Position numbers and translations under genes: made by a program. A DNA stretch of 64,000 bases from Sulfitobacter alexandrii (GTDB taxonomy: Bacteria > Pseudomonadota > Alphaproteobacteria > Rhodobacterales > Rhodobacteraceae), in the NCBI RefSeq assembly GCF_001886735.1, contig NZ_CP018076.1:3596001-3660000 (forward strand), given 5' to 3'. Of the stretch, positions 8,853 through 17,664 are shown piece by piece. Each line of letters begins with the position of its first letter. Within the stretch, counting starts at the first letter, position 1. The notes beneath the pieces are model-generated. The model had not been told where the DNA came from, made no database searches, and worked only from the letters and a program-made list of their open reading frames with translations.

Positions 8853-8863
8853 TTATAAGCAGC

Positions 8864-9817
8864 ATGAATTTTGGCAGTTTTGATCTGAATTTGCTGCGCG
8901 TACTCGACGCGTTGCTGGAAACCCGCTCGGCGACCCACGCGGGCCAGCGCATCGGGCTATCGCAACCGGCGGTATCCGCCGCGCTGTCGCGGTTGCGTGC
9001 CGCGTTGAACGACCCCTTGCTGGTAAGGATCGGTCCCCGGCTGGAACCGACCGACTATGCCCTGTCACTTGCCGAGCCGCTGCGGACACTGCTGGATCAG
9101 ACCGAGACCATCCTGTCGGGCCCGCAGCGTTTCGATCCCAGCATCGCGGACGACCGTTTTCGCCTGTCGGGCAGCGATTTCTTTGCCGAAATGCTGATGC
9201 CGCAGCTGGCAGAGAAGATCGCACAGGAAGCACCCGGCGTGCGCATTCAGCTGGTCGATCTGGTGCCGGACAACTATGCGGGCGCACTGGAACGACAGGA
9301 TGTTGACCTGGCCATGGTCCCCCAGATGGACGGCCCGTCCTGGATGGAATGGCAGCCGATGTTCCGTGCGCGTTTTTCCGTGATCGCGCGGCGCGGACAC
9401 CCGCGGCTGGCAGCCTTGCCCACGCCCGGTGAGATCGACATCGACACCTTCTGCGATCTCAGCCATGTCCTGTTTTCACCGGAAGGGAACCTTGCGGCGA
9501 TGGCTGACGCCGCACTGGCCAAGGTCGGCCGGAAGCGACGTGTCGTCATGACGCTTCCGGTCATGTACGGTGTCTGCAGCGCCGTTGCGGAAACCGATTA
9601 CGTTGCGGTTGTCCCCGAGCAATTGGCAAGAAAGATCAGCACAAAGCTGAACCTGCAGGTCTTGCCGCCGCCCGTGACCATGCCGGAGCCGATGATTGGC
9701 ATGATCTGGCACCGGCGGCGCACCAACGCAGCCGCACACGGCTGGATCCGGGGGGTCATCGCAGATATCCTGGCGCCGCTCGACGACTACCCGCAAGTGG
9801 ATGGATACAGCCGCTAG
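8864..9817 (+). CDS. LysR-family transcriptional regulator
   Basis: A 317-residue regulator. The N-terminal winged helix-turn-helix is typical (LLRVLDALLETRSATHAGQRI then LSQPAVSAALSRLR, residues about 10-50). The remainder is a two-lobed effector-binding domain. The opening FDLNLLRVLDALLE and the RIGPRLEPTDYA segment place it near the NodD/NahR-like branch, but the effector is unknown. No clear Shine-Dalgarno precedes the ATG, which sits after an AT-rich tract. The downstream metallophosphoesterase begins 38 bases after its stop and the two are not obviously one pathway. Confidence 0.9.
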   Translation: MNFGSFDLNLLRVLDALLETRSATHAGQRIGLSQPAVSAALSRLRAALNDPLLVRIGPRLEPTDYALSLAEPLRTLLDQTETILSGPQRFDPSIADDRFRLSGSDFFAEMLMPQLAEKIAQEAPGVRIQLVDLVPDNYAGALERQDVDLAMVPQMDGPSWMEWQPMFRARFSVIARRGHPRLAALPTPGEIDIDTFCDLSHVLFSPEGNLAAMADAALAKVGRKRRVVMTLPVMYGVCSAVAETDYVAVVPEQLARKISTKLNLQVLPPPVTMPEPMIGMIWHRRRTNAAAHGWIRGVIADILAPLDDYPQVDGYSR

Positions 9818-9855
9818 GGCTTTTCTTGCGAACCGGCCTGCGCTACCTGCTGCGC

Positions 9856-10584
9856 ATGACCGATCCCATTTACGCCATCGGCGACATTCATGGCCAGTTG
9901 CACGAACTGCAGCGCGCTCTTTCCCTGATCGAAAGGGACGGCGGTCCGGAGGCGCGGATCGTCTTTCTCGGCGACTACACCGACCGCGGGCCGGACAGCC
10001 GAGGCGTGCTCGACCGGCTCGTCCAAGGTCAGAAGGCGGGCAGCCCGTGGACCTTCATCAAGGGGAACCACGACCGCATGTTCGAATGGTTCATGCAGGA
10101 CTATCCCCGGCACGAGGCCTATCTGCCGATAAATCTGTACTGGCTGCACGAAAGGCTCGGCGGCGACACGACGCTGGCCTCCTACGGCGTGGAATTCACC
10201 TCGCGGAACCGCATGCTTGCCGTGCATCGTGCAGCGCGCGAAGCGGTCCCGCAAGACCACCTGGATTTTCTTGCGAACCTCGATCTGTCTTTTCAGACCG
10301 ATGATCTTTTCTTTTGCCATGCCGGCATCAGGCCCGGTGTCCCGCTGGACAAACAGGACGAGGAAGATCTGCTCTGGATCCGCGGCGAATTCCATGACGA
10401 GACGGCGCCGCACCCGAAGCTGATCGTCCATGGGCACACGCCGATATCGGCAGCACGGCACTATGGCAACCGGATCAACCTCGACAGCGGCGCGGGCTAC
10501 GGAGAGCGGCTGTCGGTCGCGGTCTTCGAAGGACGAGAAAGCTGGCTGCTGACCGATGATGGGCGCGTGCCGCTGACACCCTGA
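9856..10584 (+). CDS. Serine/threonine-type metallophosphoesterase (PPP family-like)
   Basis: A 242-residue cytoplasmic phosphoesterase with the calcineurin-like metal motifs in order: GDIHGQ (residues 9-14), GDYTDRG (about 42-48), KGNHD (about 72-76), an FCHAGIRPG histidine segment near residue 153 and a VHGHTP histidine near residue 195. This is the PPP-type bacterial family (PrpA/ApaH-related), which removes phosphate from phosphoproteins or hydrolyses dinucleoside polyphosphates; which one cannot be told. An upstream in-frame ATG at 9826 would add ten unconserved residues; I chose 9856, the family-typical start. Confidence 0.87.
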   Translation: MTDPIYAIGDIHGQLHELQRALSLIERDGGPEARIVFLGDYTDRGPDSRGVLDRLVQGQKAGSPWTFIKGNHDRMFEWFMQDYPRHEAYLPINLYWLHERLGGDTTLASYGVEFTSRNRMLAVHRAAREAVPQDHLDFLANLDLSFQTDDLFFCHAGIRPGVPLDKQDEEDLLWIRGEFHDETAPHPKLIVHGHTPISAARHYGNRINLDSGAGYGERLSVAVFEGRESWLLTDDGRVPLTP

Positions 10585-10598
10585 TCCGGCACCGCCAT

Positions 10599-11594
10599 TC
10601 AGTCCGCGGCTGGCGCTGCGCGAAGAACACGCGCGAATCCGTCGAATGTCCGGCCATGCAACAACGGGACGCGCAGGCTGATTTCCTGCATCGCGGCAAG
10701 ATCTTCAGGTCCCGGTCCCTGTCCGGGTTCGCGCAGCACGACGGCCCTGATCCGCCCGGAATGCCGGGCGACGGCGTCCCGGTAAACGATGGCGTCATGC
10801 TGCCCCGTGTCACCGACGAGGATGAAGGACAATGCCGGATTGGCGGCGAGTATCACGTCGATGCTCGCGCCCTTGTGGTCGCCATGGGTCCCGGTGATGA
10901 ACTGTGTCTCACCCAGGCCGAAATCGCGCAGGAACTTGGGACCCTCCACCAGACCGGCAGCGGCGAAGATTCGACGGAGGAAATGGTGCAGGTTCCACGG
11001 GCTTGAACTGACATAATAGACCGGGTTGCGTTCACCATCGGACAGCGCCGCCATGAAAGGCGGTGCGTCCTCGAACACTTCCCGGGTCAGTGCGTTGCCG
11101 GTCAGGGACGTCCAGAGATTGCGCGGCAGCGAATAGGCACCGGTTCGCAGCATCGTGTCGTCGATGTCCGATATCACGCCATACGCCGCATCCGGGTGCG
11201 CGATCAGGACAGGACAGGTCGCGGTGGCCTCGTGGCCCGTGATGTCCACCGTGACCTCCACCCAGCCGCTTTCCTCGCCGCGCGGCAGCAACAGGGTGAA
11301 ATACCCCTCCTCATCCGACAGGGTGGTGACACCGCGTGCCTTCACCTCCACGCCCGCCACCTCGGACGTCAGGAACAGCGACACCATCTGGCGAAAATTG
11401 ATCCATGCGGACTGGTCGGCCTCGGGCTGGTTCCGACGCAAACCGGTCAGCACCCGACCCCTGACCACCAGATGCTCGGGCGTGGCGTAGCCGGCGTAGG
11501 GGTCGATGACCCGTCGCCGGTTACGGGGCCCCCGCAACCGGTCAACGGCGCGCTCTGCCACGAGGGCAAGACGATGCAACTTGCGTCCGATCAT
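10599..11594 (-). CDS. APP1-type phosphatidate phosphatase domain protein (DUF2183)
   Basis: A 331-residue protein whose C-terminal half is the DUF2183/APP1 catalytic domain. The HAD-like DxDxT nucleophile motif is in ISDIDDTMLRTGA, followed by YYVSSSPWNLHHFL and FILVGDTGQHDAIVY, all hallmarks of the family. Yeast App1 dephosphorylates phosphatidate; bacterial relatives have unproven substrates, probably lipid or surface phosphomonoesters. The N-terminal part (to about residue 125) carries a beta-rich segment (EGYFTLLLPRGEESGWVEV). ATG at 11594 has an AAGGG site; TTG at 11630 is an alternative. Convergent with the metallophosphoesterase. Confidence 0.83.
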   Translation of the reverse strand: MIGRKLHRLALVAERAVDRLRGPRNRRRVIDPYAGYATPEHLVVRGRVLTGLRRNQPEADQSAWINFRQMVSLFLTSEVAGVEVKARGVTTLSDEEGYFTLLLPRGEESGWVEVTVDITGHEATATCPVLIAHPDAAYGVISDIDDTMLRTGAYSLPRNLWTSLTGNALTREVFEDAPPFMAALSDGERNPVYYVSSSPWNLHHFLRRIFAAAGLVEGPKFLRDFGLGETQFITGTHGDHKGASIDVILAANPALSFILVGDTGQHDAIVYRDAVARHSGRIRAVVLREPGQGPGPEDLAAMQEISLRVPLLHGRTFDGFARVLRAAPAAD

Positions 11595-11667
11595 GCCGCC
11601 CTTACTTGCACCCGTGGAGGGGCCATGCAACCGGCCGGCGTGCCGCCAATGCCCGGCCGCGAGGGAG

Positions 11668-12720
11668 TCACGCGTGGCGCGCGCCGGTCCAGTCGAGGAC
11701 GACCTTGCCGGCTTCTCCGGACTTCATTGCGGCGAATCCGGTTTCGAAATCCGCCGCGGCAAAACGGTGGGTGATGATGGCAGAGACATCCAGCCCGTTC
11801 TCCAGCATCGCGATCATCTTGTACCATGTCTCGAAGATCTCGCGGCCATAGACACCCTTGATTGTGATGGCCTTGAACACGATGCGGCTCCAGTCCACCG
11901 GGGACTTTCCCGGCGGAATGCCCAGCATGGCGATCCGGCCGCCCATGGTCATCGCCTCGACCATCTGATCGAGAGCAGCCTGCGCACCGGACATTTCCAT
12001 GCCGACATCGAAACCCTGCTTCATCTTGAGCCGGGCAATCACGTCACCCAGATCTTCCTCGGCCACGTTCACCGGGACGACGTCGGCGACCTTTGTCGCC
12101 AGTTCCAGCCGTGCCGGATTGATGTCGGTGATCGCCACATGGCGCGCCCCGACGTGCCGCGCAACGGCAGCCGCCATGATCCCGATCGGGCCCGCCCCGG
12201 TGATCAGCACGTCCTCCCCCACCAGGTCGAAACTGAGCGCCGTGTGGACGGCGTTGCCGAGCGGGTCGAGAATGGCCCCGATGTCATCGCTGATCGTATC
12301 CGGCAACGGCACGACGTTGAATGCGGGCAGGCGAAGATACTCCGCGAACGCGCCCTGCTCGTTCACTCCGATACCGCGTGTCGCCGGATCCAGATGGAAT
12401 TTTCCGGCGCGCGACTGGCGCGACTGCTTTCCGATCAGATGTCCTTCGCCCGAACACCGCTGTCCGATTTCCAGCCCCTCGACGTTGCGCCCGACCTCGA
12501 CGATCTCGCCCGCGAATTCGTGTCCGGTAATCATCGGCACCGGCACCGTGCCCGCGGCCCAGTCGTCCCAATTCCAGATGTGGATGTCCGTGCCGCAGAT
12601 CCCGGTCTTTTTGATCCGGATCAGCACGTCGTCTGGACCGATCTCGGGCACCGGGGCGTGCGTCAACCACAGGCCCTCGCGCGGGTGCAACTTGCTCAGG
12701 GCCATCATTTCATTGGTCAT
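11668..12720 (-). CDS. tdh: L-threonine 3-dehydrogenase Tdh
   Basis: A 350-residue zinc alcohol-dehydrogenase-family enzyme oxidising threonine to 2-amino-3-oxobutyrate with NAD, which Kbl then splits. Catalytic zinc ligands Cys42 (GICGTD) and His67-Glu68 (TGHEF) are present, as are the NAD-binding GAGPIGIMA motif and Tdh-specific WNWDDWA segment. Oddly, all four structural-zinc cysteines are replaced (Gly97, Ser100, Ser103, Asp111 at positions equivalent to E. coli Cys93, 96, 99, 107), while the surrounding loop is retained. The start overlaps the kbl stop by four bases (ATGA), so the two are translationally coupled. Confidence 0.95.
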   Translation of the reverse strand: MTNEMMALSKLHPREGLWLTHAPVPEIGPDDVLIRIKKTGICGTDIHIWNWDDWAAGTVPVPMITGHEFAGEIVEVGRNVEGLEIGQRCSGEGHLIGKQSRQSRAGKFHLDPATRGIGVNEQGAFAEYLRLPAFNVVPLPDTISDDIGAILDPLGNAVHTALSFDLVGEDVLITGAGPIGIMAAAVARHVGARHVAITDINPARLELATKVADVVPVNVAEEDLGDVIARLKMKQGFDVGMEMSGAQAALDQMVEAMTMGGRIAMLGIPPGKSPVDWSRIVFKAITIKGVYGREIFETWYKMIAMLENGLDVSAIITHRFAAADFETGFAAMKSGEAGKVVLDWTGARHA

Positions 12721-13904
12721 GACAGCACACCACAGGCTTTGCCCGCCACGTCGAAGGCCGCAAGGGCACGATCAAGCTCGGCCCTCGTGAGCGCCGCGTT
12801 CATCTGGGTCCGGATGCGCGCCGCCCCTCGGGGAACGACCGGAAAGAAAAATCCGCTCACGTAGACGCCTTCGTCAAACAAGCGCGCCGCCATGTCCTGC
12901 GCCAGCTGGGCCTCGCCCAGCATGACCGGGACGATGGGATGCTCGCCGGGCAGCAGGTCGAAACCCAGCCGTTCCAGCCCCGCGCGCCAATATGCCGTAT
13001 TTTCGAACAGCCGCGCGCGCAGGTCGTCGCCCGCCTCCACCAGATCCAGCGCCTTGAGACCGGCCATGACGATCGCCGGCGGAAGCGAGTTCGAGAACAG
13101 GTACGGGCGCGCACGCTGTCGAAGGAGATCGATCACGGCCTGCGGCCCGGCGATGTAGCCCCCGATCGCACCGCCCAGCGCCTTGCCCAGCGTGCCGGTC
13201 AGCAGGTCCACATCCACCCCGAAATGCGCAGGCGTCCCGGCCCCTTTCGGCCCCATGAAGCCGGTGGCGTGGCAATCGTCCACCATCACCAAGGCCTCGT
13301 ATTTCCTTGCCAGCGCCGAAATCTCGGGGAGTTTCGCAAGGTAGCCGTCCATGCTGAAGACGCCGTCGGTCGCGATCAGGATGAAACGTGCCCCTTCCTC
13401 GCGGGCCAGTTTCAGCTGCCCTTCGAGATCGTGCATGTCGCTGTTGGCATAGCGATAGCGCTTGGCCTTGCAAAGCCGGATGCCGTCGATGATCGACGCA
13501 TGGTTGAGCGCGTCCGAGACGATGGCATCCTCCGGACCAAAAAGCGGCTCGAATAGGCCCCCGTTGGCATCGAAGCAGGCGGCAAAGAGGATCGAGTCGT
13601 CCTTGCCGAGATAGGCGGCCAGACGTTGCTCCAGTTCCCGGTGGATGTCCTGCGTCCCGCAGATGAACCGTACCGAAGCCATGCCGAAGCCTTTCGGGTC
13701 CATCGCGTCCCTTGCGGCGGCGATCAGCTCGGGATGGTCGGCAAGTCCGAGATAGTTGTTGGCGCAGAGGTTGATCATCGCCCGCCCGCCGACGTCGATG
13801 GTCGCCGCCTGCGGCGACGTGATCAGCCGCTCCTTCTTCATCATCCCGTCCGCCTCGATCTGCGTCAGGATGTCGTCGATGTGCTTGAGGTAGGCTTCGG
13901 TCAT
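12717..13904 (-). CDS. kbl: 2-amino-3-ketobutyrate CoA ligase (glycine C-acetyltransferase) Kbl
   Basis: A 395-residue PLP enzyme of the alpha-oxoamine synthase family, cleaving 2-amino-3-oxobutyrate with CoA to glycine and acetyl-CoA. Visible are [15 protein letters not shown] near the N-terminus, [16 protein letters not shown], the [11 protein letters not shown] segment and the PLP lysine in [14 protein letters not shown] (about residue 244). ATG at 13904 with an AAGGAC site gives the usual MTEAYLKHI start. First gene of kbl-tdh; 57 bases upstream lie paired palindromes overlapping a TATAAT box. Confidence 0.96.
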   Translation of the reverse strand: MTEAYLKHIDDILTQIEADGMMKKERLITSPQAATIDVGGRAMINLCANNYLGLADHPELIAAARDAMDPKGFGMASVRFICGTQDIHRELEQRLAAYLGKDDSILFAACFDANGGLFEPLFGPEDAIVSDALNHASIIDGIRLCKAKRYRYANSDMHDLEGQLKLAREEGARFILIATDGVFSMDGYLAKLPEISALARKYEALVMVDDCHATGFMGPKGAGTPAHFGVDVDLLTGTLGKALGGAIGGYIAGPQAVIDLLRQRARPYLFSNSLPPAIVMAGLKALDLVEAGDDLRARLFENTAYWRAGLERLGFDLLPGEHPIVPVMLGEAQLAQDMAARLFDEGVYVSGFFFPVVPRGAARIRTQMNAALTRAELDRALAAFDVAGKACGVLS

Positions 13905-13960
13905 GGCAATGTCCTTTTTCCTGCCCTCTAACATGGCGCTGCGGACAGGAAAACACAAAA

Positions 13961-13995
13961 TTCCATTATAACAGAATTTTTCCGCTTTAGCAGAA
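13961..13995 (-). promoter_or_regulatory. Tandem 16-bp palindromic operators overlapping the kbl-tdh -10 box
   Basis: Two copies of a 16-base near-palindrome lie 19 bases apart. Read on the kbl strand they are TTCTGCTAAAGCGGAA (13995-13980) and TTCTGTTATAATGGAA (13976-13961), consensus TTCTGyTAwArygGAA, separated by three bases. The second contains a perfect TATAAT (13970-13965), suited to be the -10 element about 60 bases before the kbl ATG. Two spaced operators over a promoter fit repression by a dimeric regulator; the HTH-cupin protein encoded directly upstream is the obvious candidate. Confidence 0.72.
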
Positions 13996-14005
13996 AGCAG
14001 GCCCT

Positions 14006-14572
14006 TCAGCCGTAGTGAACCACGAGAAAGGCGCGCAACGGCCCATCAGGCGCGGCGATACAGTGCGCGACATCGGCGGGATAGCGCGCCGTGTCCGCCG
14101 GCTTCAGGGTTTCCGTGCTGTTGCCGCTGGTCAGGGTGGCGCAGCCATCGATCACTGTCAGATGCTCGCGGGCCCCCTGGGCATGCGGGTCGCTGTCCAG
14201 TGCGCCGCCGCCGTCGATATGCAGTTCATAGACCTCGTGCCGGCCCGCGTCCTCCGGTGGCGACAGGATGCGGATCCGGCATCCGGTGCCGAGGTTGGTG
14301 ATCGTCGGCACATCCTGAGCCCTGAGCAGGTCGATCCGCGTTCCCTGCAGTCCCTGGTCCAGAAGGCCTGCGAAATCGACCTGAAGGGCACGGGTCAGAT
14401 TCCACAGTGTCGCGATCGTCGGCGACGATTCACCACGCTCGATCTGGCTGACCATGGACCGGGATACGCCCGACAGTTTCGCCACCGCGTCGAGCGACAG
14501 CCCCTGGCCCAGCCGCGCCTCTTTCAACCGGGCGGGCAGCTTGGTCAGCAGGGTGTCGGGCTTTTCCGTCAT
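14006..14572 (-). CDS. XRE-family regulator with C-terminal cupin domain
   Basis: A 188-residue protein. Residues about 10-65 are a lambda-repressor-like HTH ([20 protein letters not shown] then [19 protein letters not shown]), and residues about 110-185 a cupin_2 barrel ([31 protein letters not shown]). This HTH-cupin class senses small molecules such as amino acids. It is encoded on the same strand just ahead of kbl-tdh, with the tandem operators in between, so control of threonine breakdown is likely. ATG at 14572 is chosen because the upstream start at 14608 adds residues antisense to nothing conserved and lacks a better ribosome site. Confidence 0.88.
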   Translation of the reverse strand: MTEKPDTLLTKLPARLKEARLGQGLSLDAVAKLSGVSRSMVSQIERGESSPTIATLWNLTRALQVDFAGLLDQGLQGTRIDLLRAQDVPTITNLGTGCRIRILSPPEDAGRHEVYELHIDGGGALDSDPHAQGAREHLTVIDGCATLTSGNSTETLKPADTARYPADVAHCIAAPDGPLRAFLVVHYG

Positions 14573-14694
14573 GACGGATGGATTGGCCCCGCTTCGGGTG
14601 AAAGTCAACGTCCGGGCCTTTCGCGGAACCGAAAACGGCCCCTGACATCCGGATCAACCTGCGCCATATTCGCCCAAACACAGAAGGAAGCATC

Positions 14695-15876
14695 ATGACA
14701 AAAGACATCGTTATCCTGGGCGGCGCACGTACTGCGATCGGTACTTTCGGCGGCTCGCTGGCCGACACTCCGCCCATCGACCTGGGCAGCACGGCGGCAA
14801 AGGCCGCGATGGAGCGGGCGGGTGTCGCACCCGACCGCATCGGACACGTCGCCTTCGGGCATGTCATCAACACGGAACCGCGCGACATGTACCTGTCGCG
14901 GGTCGCTTCCATGCAGGCCGGCGTGCCGGAGAACGTTCCGGCGATGAACGTGAACCGACTCTGCGGGTCGGGGGTTCAGGCCATCGTGTCGGTGGCGCAA
15001 TCGCTGATGCTGGGGGATGCGGACTTCGGATTGGCCGGCGGGGCCGAAAACATGTCGCGCTCGCCCTACCTGCTTCAGAATGCCCGCTGGGGCCAGAAGA
15101 TGGGCGACGTCAAATCCGTCGACATGATGCTCGGGACGCTGAACTGCCCCTTCGGGAGCGGTCACATGGGCGTCACCGCCGAAAACGTCGCGGCGGAGCA
15201 TGACATCAGCCGGGCGGACATGGACGCTTTCGCGCTGCAAAGCCAGGAGCGCGCAAGGGCGGCGATCGAGGCCGGGCATTTCAAGGACCAGATCACGCCG
15301 GTCGACGTGAAGGTCAAACGCGACACGGTCGCCTTCGAGGTCGATGAGCATCCCAAAGCGACCACGGCAGAGGCCCTTGCCGGACTGCGTCCGGTGTTCA
15401 AGAAGGACGGCGCCGTCACGGCAGGCAATGCCAGCGGTATCAACGACGGGGCCGCCGCCGTGGTGCTGGCCACCGCGGACGCCGCCGAAAAGGCGGGGCT
15501 GACCCCGCGCGCCCGCATCCTGGGCTACGCCCACGCCGGGGTGCGGCCCGAGGTCATGGGCATCGGTCCGGTACCGGCGGTCGAGAACCTGCTGGCCCGG
15601 ACGGGCCTGAGCGCAGAGGATTTCGACGTGATCGAAAGCAACGAAGCCTTTGCCGCCCAGGCGGTTGCGGTTTCACGGAAGCTGGGTTTCGATCCTGCCA
15701 GGGTGAACCCGAATGGCGGTGCCATCGCCCTGGGCCACCCTGTCGGCGCGACTGGCGCGATCATCACCGTGAAGGCGCTTTATGAACTGGAGCGGATCGG
15801 CGGCAAGCGGGCCCTCGTGACCATGTGCATCGGCGGCGGTCAGGGCATCGCGCTGGCCATCGAACGGATGGGCTGA
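14695..15876 (+). CDS. Acetyl-CoA acetyltransferase (thiolase)
   Basis: A 393-residue thiolase, joining or cleaving acetyl-CoA/acetoacetyl-CoA. The acyl-accepting cysteine is in NRLCGSGVQAI (about residue 88), the His in NPNGGAIALGHPVGATGA (about 349) and the second active-site Cys in TMCIGGGQGIA (about 379). Length matches biosynthetic (PhaA-type) thiolases, but BktB-like or degradative roles cannot be excluded since no phaB or other partner is adjacent. AGAAGGAAG is a strong ribosome site. Divergent from the HTH-cupin regulator, convergent with the broken deacetylase gene. Confidence 0.93.
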   Translation: MTKDIVILGGARTAIGTFGGSLADTPPIDLGSTAAKAAMERAGVAPDRIGHVAFGHVINTEPRDMYLSRVASMQAGVPENVPAMNVNRLCGSGVQAIVSVAQSLMLGDADFGLAGGAENMSRSPYLLQNARWGQKMGDVKSVDMMLGTLNCPFGSGHMGVTAENVAAEHDISRADMDAFALQSQERARAAIEAGHFKDQITPVDVKVKRDTVAFEVDEHPKATTAEALAGLRPVFKKDGAVTAGNASGINDGAAAVVLATADAAEKAGLTPRARILGYAHAGVRPEVMGIGPVPAVENLLARTGLSAEDFDVIESNEAFAAQAVAVSRKLGFDPARVNPNGGAIALGHPVGATGAIITVKALYELERIGGKRALVTMCIGGGQGIALAIERMG

Positions 15877-15885
15877 GAACAGGGA

Positions 15886-17000
15886 TCAGACCGGGGCGCG
15901 GCGGTTGAGGTGTTCCAACGCCGCCGCGACCTCGTCGCGCACGGGGCCCGGTCGGGGCATATCCTGCAACGTGGTGAACCAATGCTCCGGGGGATTCTTC
16001 CCCCGCCGGTTGCCATCGAAACGCAATGCGCGGAGCACCGCTTCGGCCTTTGCCGGCAGAACCCGCGGGATCGGGCGGTCGTTGAGCGTGCCCCAGATGC
16101 CTGTCCACATCCGGCCTACCGACCATGGATTGTATCCCCCGCCCCCGAGGACGAGCAGACGTGGCGCAAGCAGCATGATCGCACGCAGAATTTCCCAATG
16201 GGCGTTGTTGCTCAGATGCATGTGAGACAGCGGGTCTTCCTCCAGCCCGTCGGCGCCGCACAGGAAAACGATCGCGTCCGGCTGAAAAGCCCGCACGCGG
16301 GGCAGCAGGAACTCGTCCCGGAAACAGGCCATTTCGGTATCGTTGAAACCACGCGGCACCGGTAGGTTGAAGGCATTGCCCCCGCCATCGTTGTCCAGCG
16401 GGCCGGTGCGGGGCCACAGACGGTCTTCGTGAACCGAGATCAACATGCAATCGGGATCGCCGGCGAACCCGGCCTCGACACCGTCGGGATGGTGGGCGTC
16501 GATGTCCAAGTATGCGATCCGCCGGACACCGTTGTGGCGCAACGACAGCATGGCGAGGACGGGATCGTTCAGATAGCAGAAACCGTTCGCGCGATCGGGC
16601 ATCCCGTGATGCGTACCGCCCGCGGGGCTGTACACGATCCCCCCTTCCTCAGCAGCTCTCCGGCAAGGATCGACCCGCCGGCAGCGGTGGCAGGACGGCT
16701 GAAAATCTCCGGGAAAACGGGATTGGTCACACTGCCGATGTCATGGTGCTTCAGATCGTCAGCGGTCGCTGCCTGAGCCTGCTCCACCCGCTGCAGGGCT
16801 GCCACGTAGCGCGGTGTATGCCACCGTGTCAGTGCCGCGGGCTTCGCCTTGGGCGAGCGGATGAACTGGTCCCGGTCCAGCCAGCCCAAGGCACGGGACA
16901 GGTCCATGACCGTGGACACCCGTGGCACGCGAAGCGGGTGCCATCTTCCATACGAAGAATGGCGATAGATGTCGTGTCCGATGAAAGCAGGTTGGCTCAT
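15886..17000 (-). pseudogene. Histone deacetylase/acetoin-utilisation family hydrolase, split by a one-base frameshift
   Basis: Two adjacent reading frames together make one complete class I/II deacetylase-like protein of about 371 residues. The N-terminal part (17000 to about 16640) begins MSQPAFIGHDIYRH and includes HTPRYVAAL; the C-terminal part (about 16644 to 15886) holds the active-site SPAGGTHHG, GFCYLND, the zinc-binding YLDIDAHHPDGVE and GGGGYNP. The break lies in a run of six C on the plus strand (16639-16644; G on the coding strand). One extra G would read LLRKGGIVYSPAGG, rejoining the family sequence exactly. It is either a real inactivating deletion, a phase-variable tract, a -1 slippage site or a sequencing error. 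Confidence 0.85.
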
Positions 17001-17070
17001 CGGCCAGATCTAGCGGTGCGACGCCGATTTGCCACGGGCGATACGGCCTGCGAACTTGCGGTGCGACATG

Positions 17071-17093
17071 AAAAAGGGCACCGCGAGGTGCCC
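17071..17093 (-). terminator. Rho-independent terminator of the first HdeA-like gene
   Basis: Read on the minus strand GGGCACC, loop TCGC, GGTGCCC (17093-17076) is followed by TTTTT (17075-17071). It lies 24 bases after the stop of the 149-residue secreted protein gene. Confidence 0.9.
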
Positions 17094-17116
17094 TTCGTCG
17101 TTGAATGAGCCAGACG

Positions 17117-17566
17117 TCACTTCGTGCCGTTCAGGCCTGCTGCGGCTTCCGACACCATGGCGTCGAGGTTCTGATCGCAAGCCACCATGAACGCTTCCAT
17201 GGCCGCTTCGTCCATCGGTTCAGCCGTCATGTTGGATGCAACCGTATTGCCGCCGGTCGGTTCCACCGCCTTGGCTTCACCCGCGATCACGCTTCCCGCG
17301 TCGGCGGCGCCATCGGTGGCTTCGGCTGCGGTGGTGTCACCAGCCGAATCTTCGACCGCCTTGGGCTCGCCGCTCATGCCCATGCCGTCCATTCCGCCGT
17401 GCACTTCGGCAATCGCCATCGCGGCGACGGTCATCTGATCTTCGGGGGAAAGGGCCTTGTACTCCGCACAGGTCATGGAGGCACTCATCTCCGTCTGTGC
17501 GAAAGCGGGGGCCGCGACTGTCGCCGACAGACCGGCTACCGCGATGATCTTTACCAGATTATTCAT
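17117..17566 (-). CDS. Small secreted HdeA-like protein, copy 1
   Basis: A 149-residue acidic protein with a Sec signal peptide (MNNLVKIIAVAGLSATVAAPAFA, cleavage before QTE). The mature part has exactly two cysteines, in MTCAEYKAL and FMVACDQNLDAMV, with the E-D-Q segment after the first; this resembles the disulfide-linked acid-stress chaperones HdeA/HdeB, though similarity is weak. Between the two cysteine segments is a low-complexity A/E/G/T-rich linker of about 55 residues. It is paralogous to the next gene upstream (shared TCxxY and NxDAMVxEAAAGLxGT). ATG at 17566 is preferred over 17572 because GGAG then lies seven bases away. Confidence 0.7.
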   Translation of the reverse strand: MNNLVKIIAVAGLSATVAAPAFAQTEMSASMTCAEYKALSPEDQMTVAAMAIAEVHGGMDGMGMSGEPKAVEDSAGDTTAAEATDGAADAGSVIAGEAKAVEPTGGNTVASNMTAEPMDEAAMEAFMVACDQNLDAMVSEAAAGLNGTK

Positions 17567-17620
17567 TACCATTCTCCATATTGAGGTATGACAATGAAAC
17601 CGGCATCTCGCGGTTTGGTT

Positions 17621-17649
17621 CCCGGAGCGCGCACCGAGCGCGCTCCGGG
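17621..17649 (-). terminator. Long hairpin after the second HdeA-like gene
   Basis: CCCGGAGCGCGC (17621-17632) pairs perfectly with GCGCGCTCCGGG (17638-17649) around a five-base loop, 15 bases after the stop of the upstream paralogue. No T run follows on the minus strand (AACCAAACC), so it may be a Rho-aided terminator or an mRNA-protecting structure between the two paralogues. Confidence 0.6.
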
Positions 17650-17664
17650 GGTCGATATCAGAGA

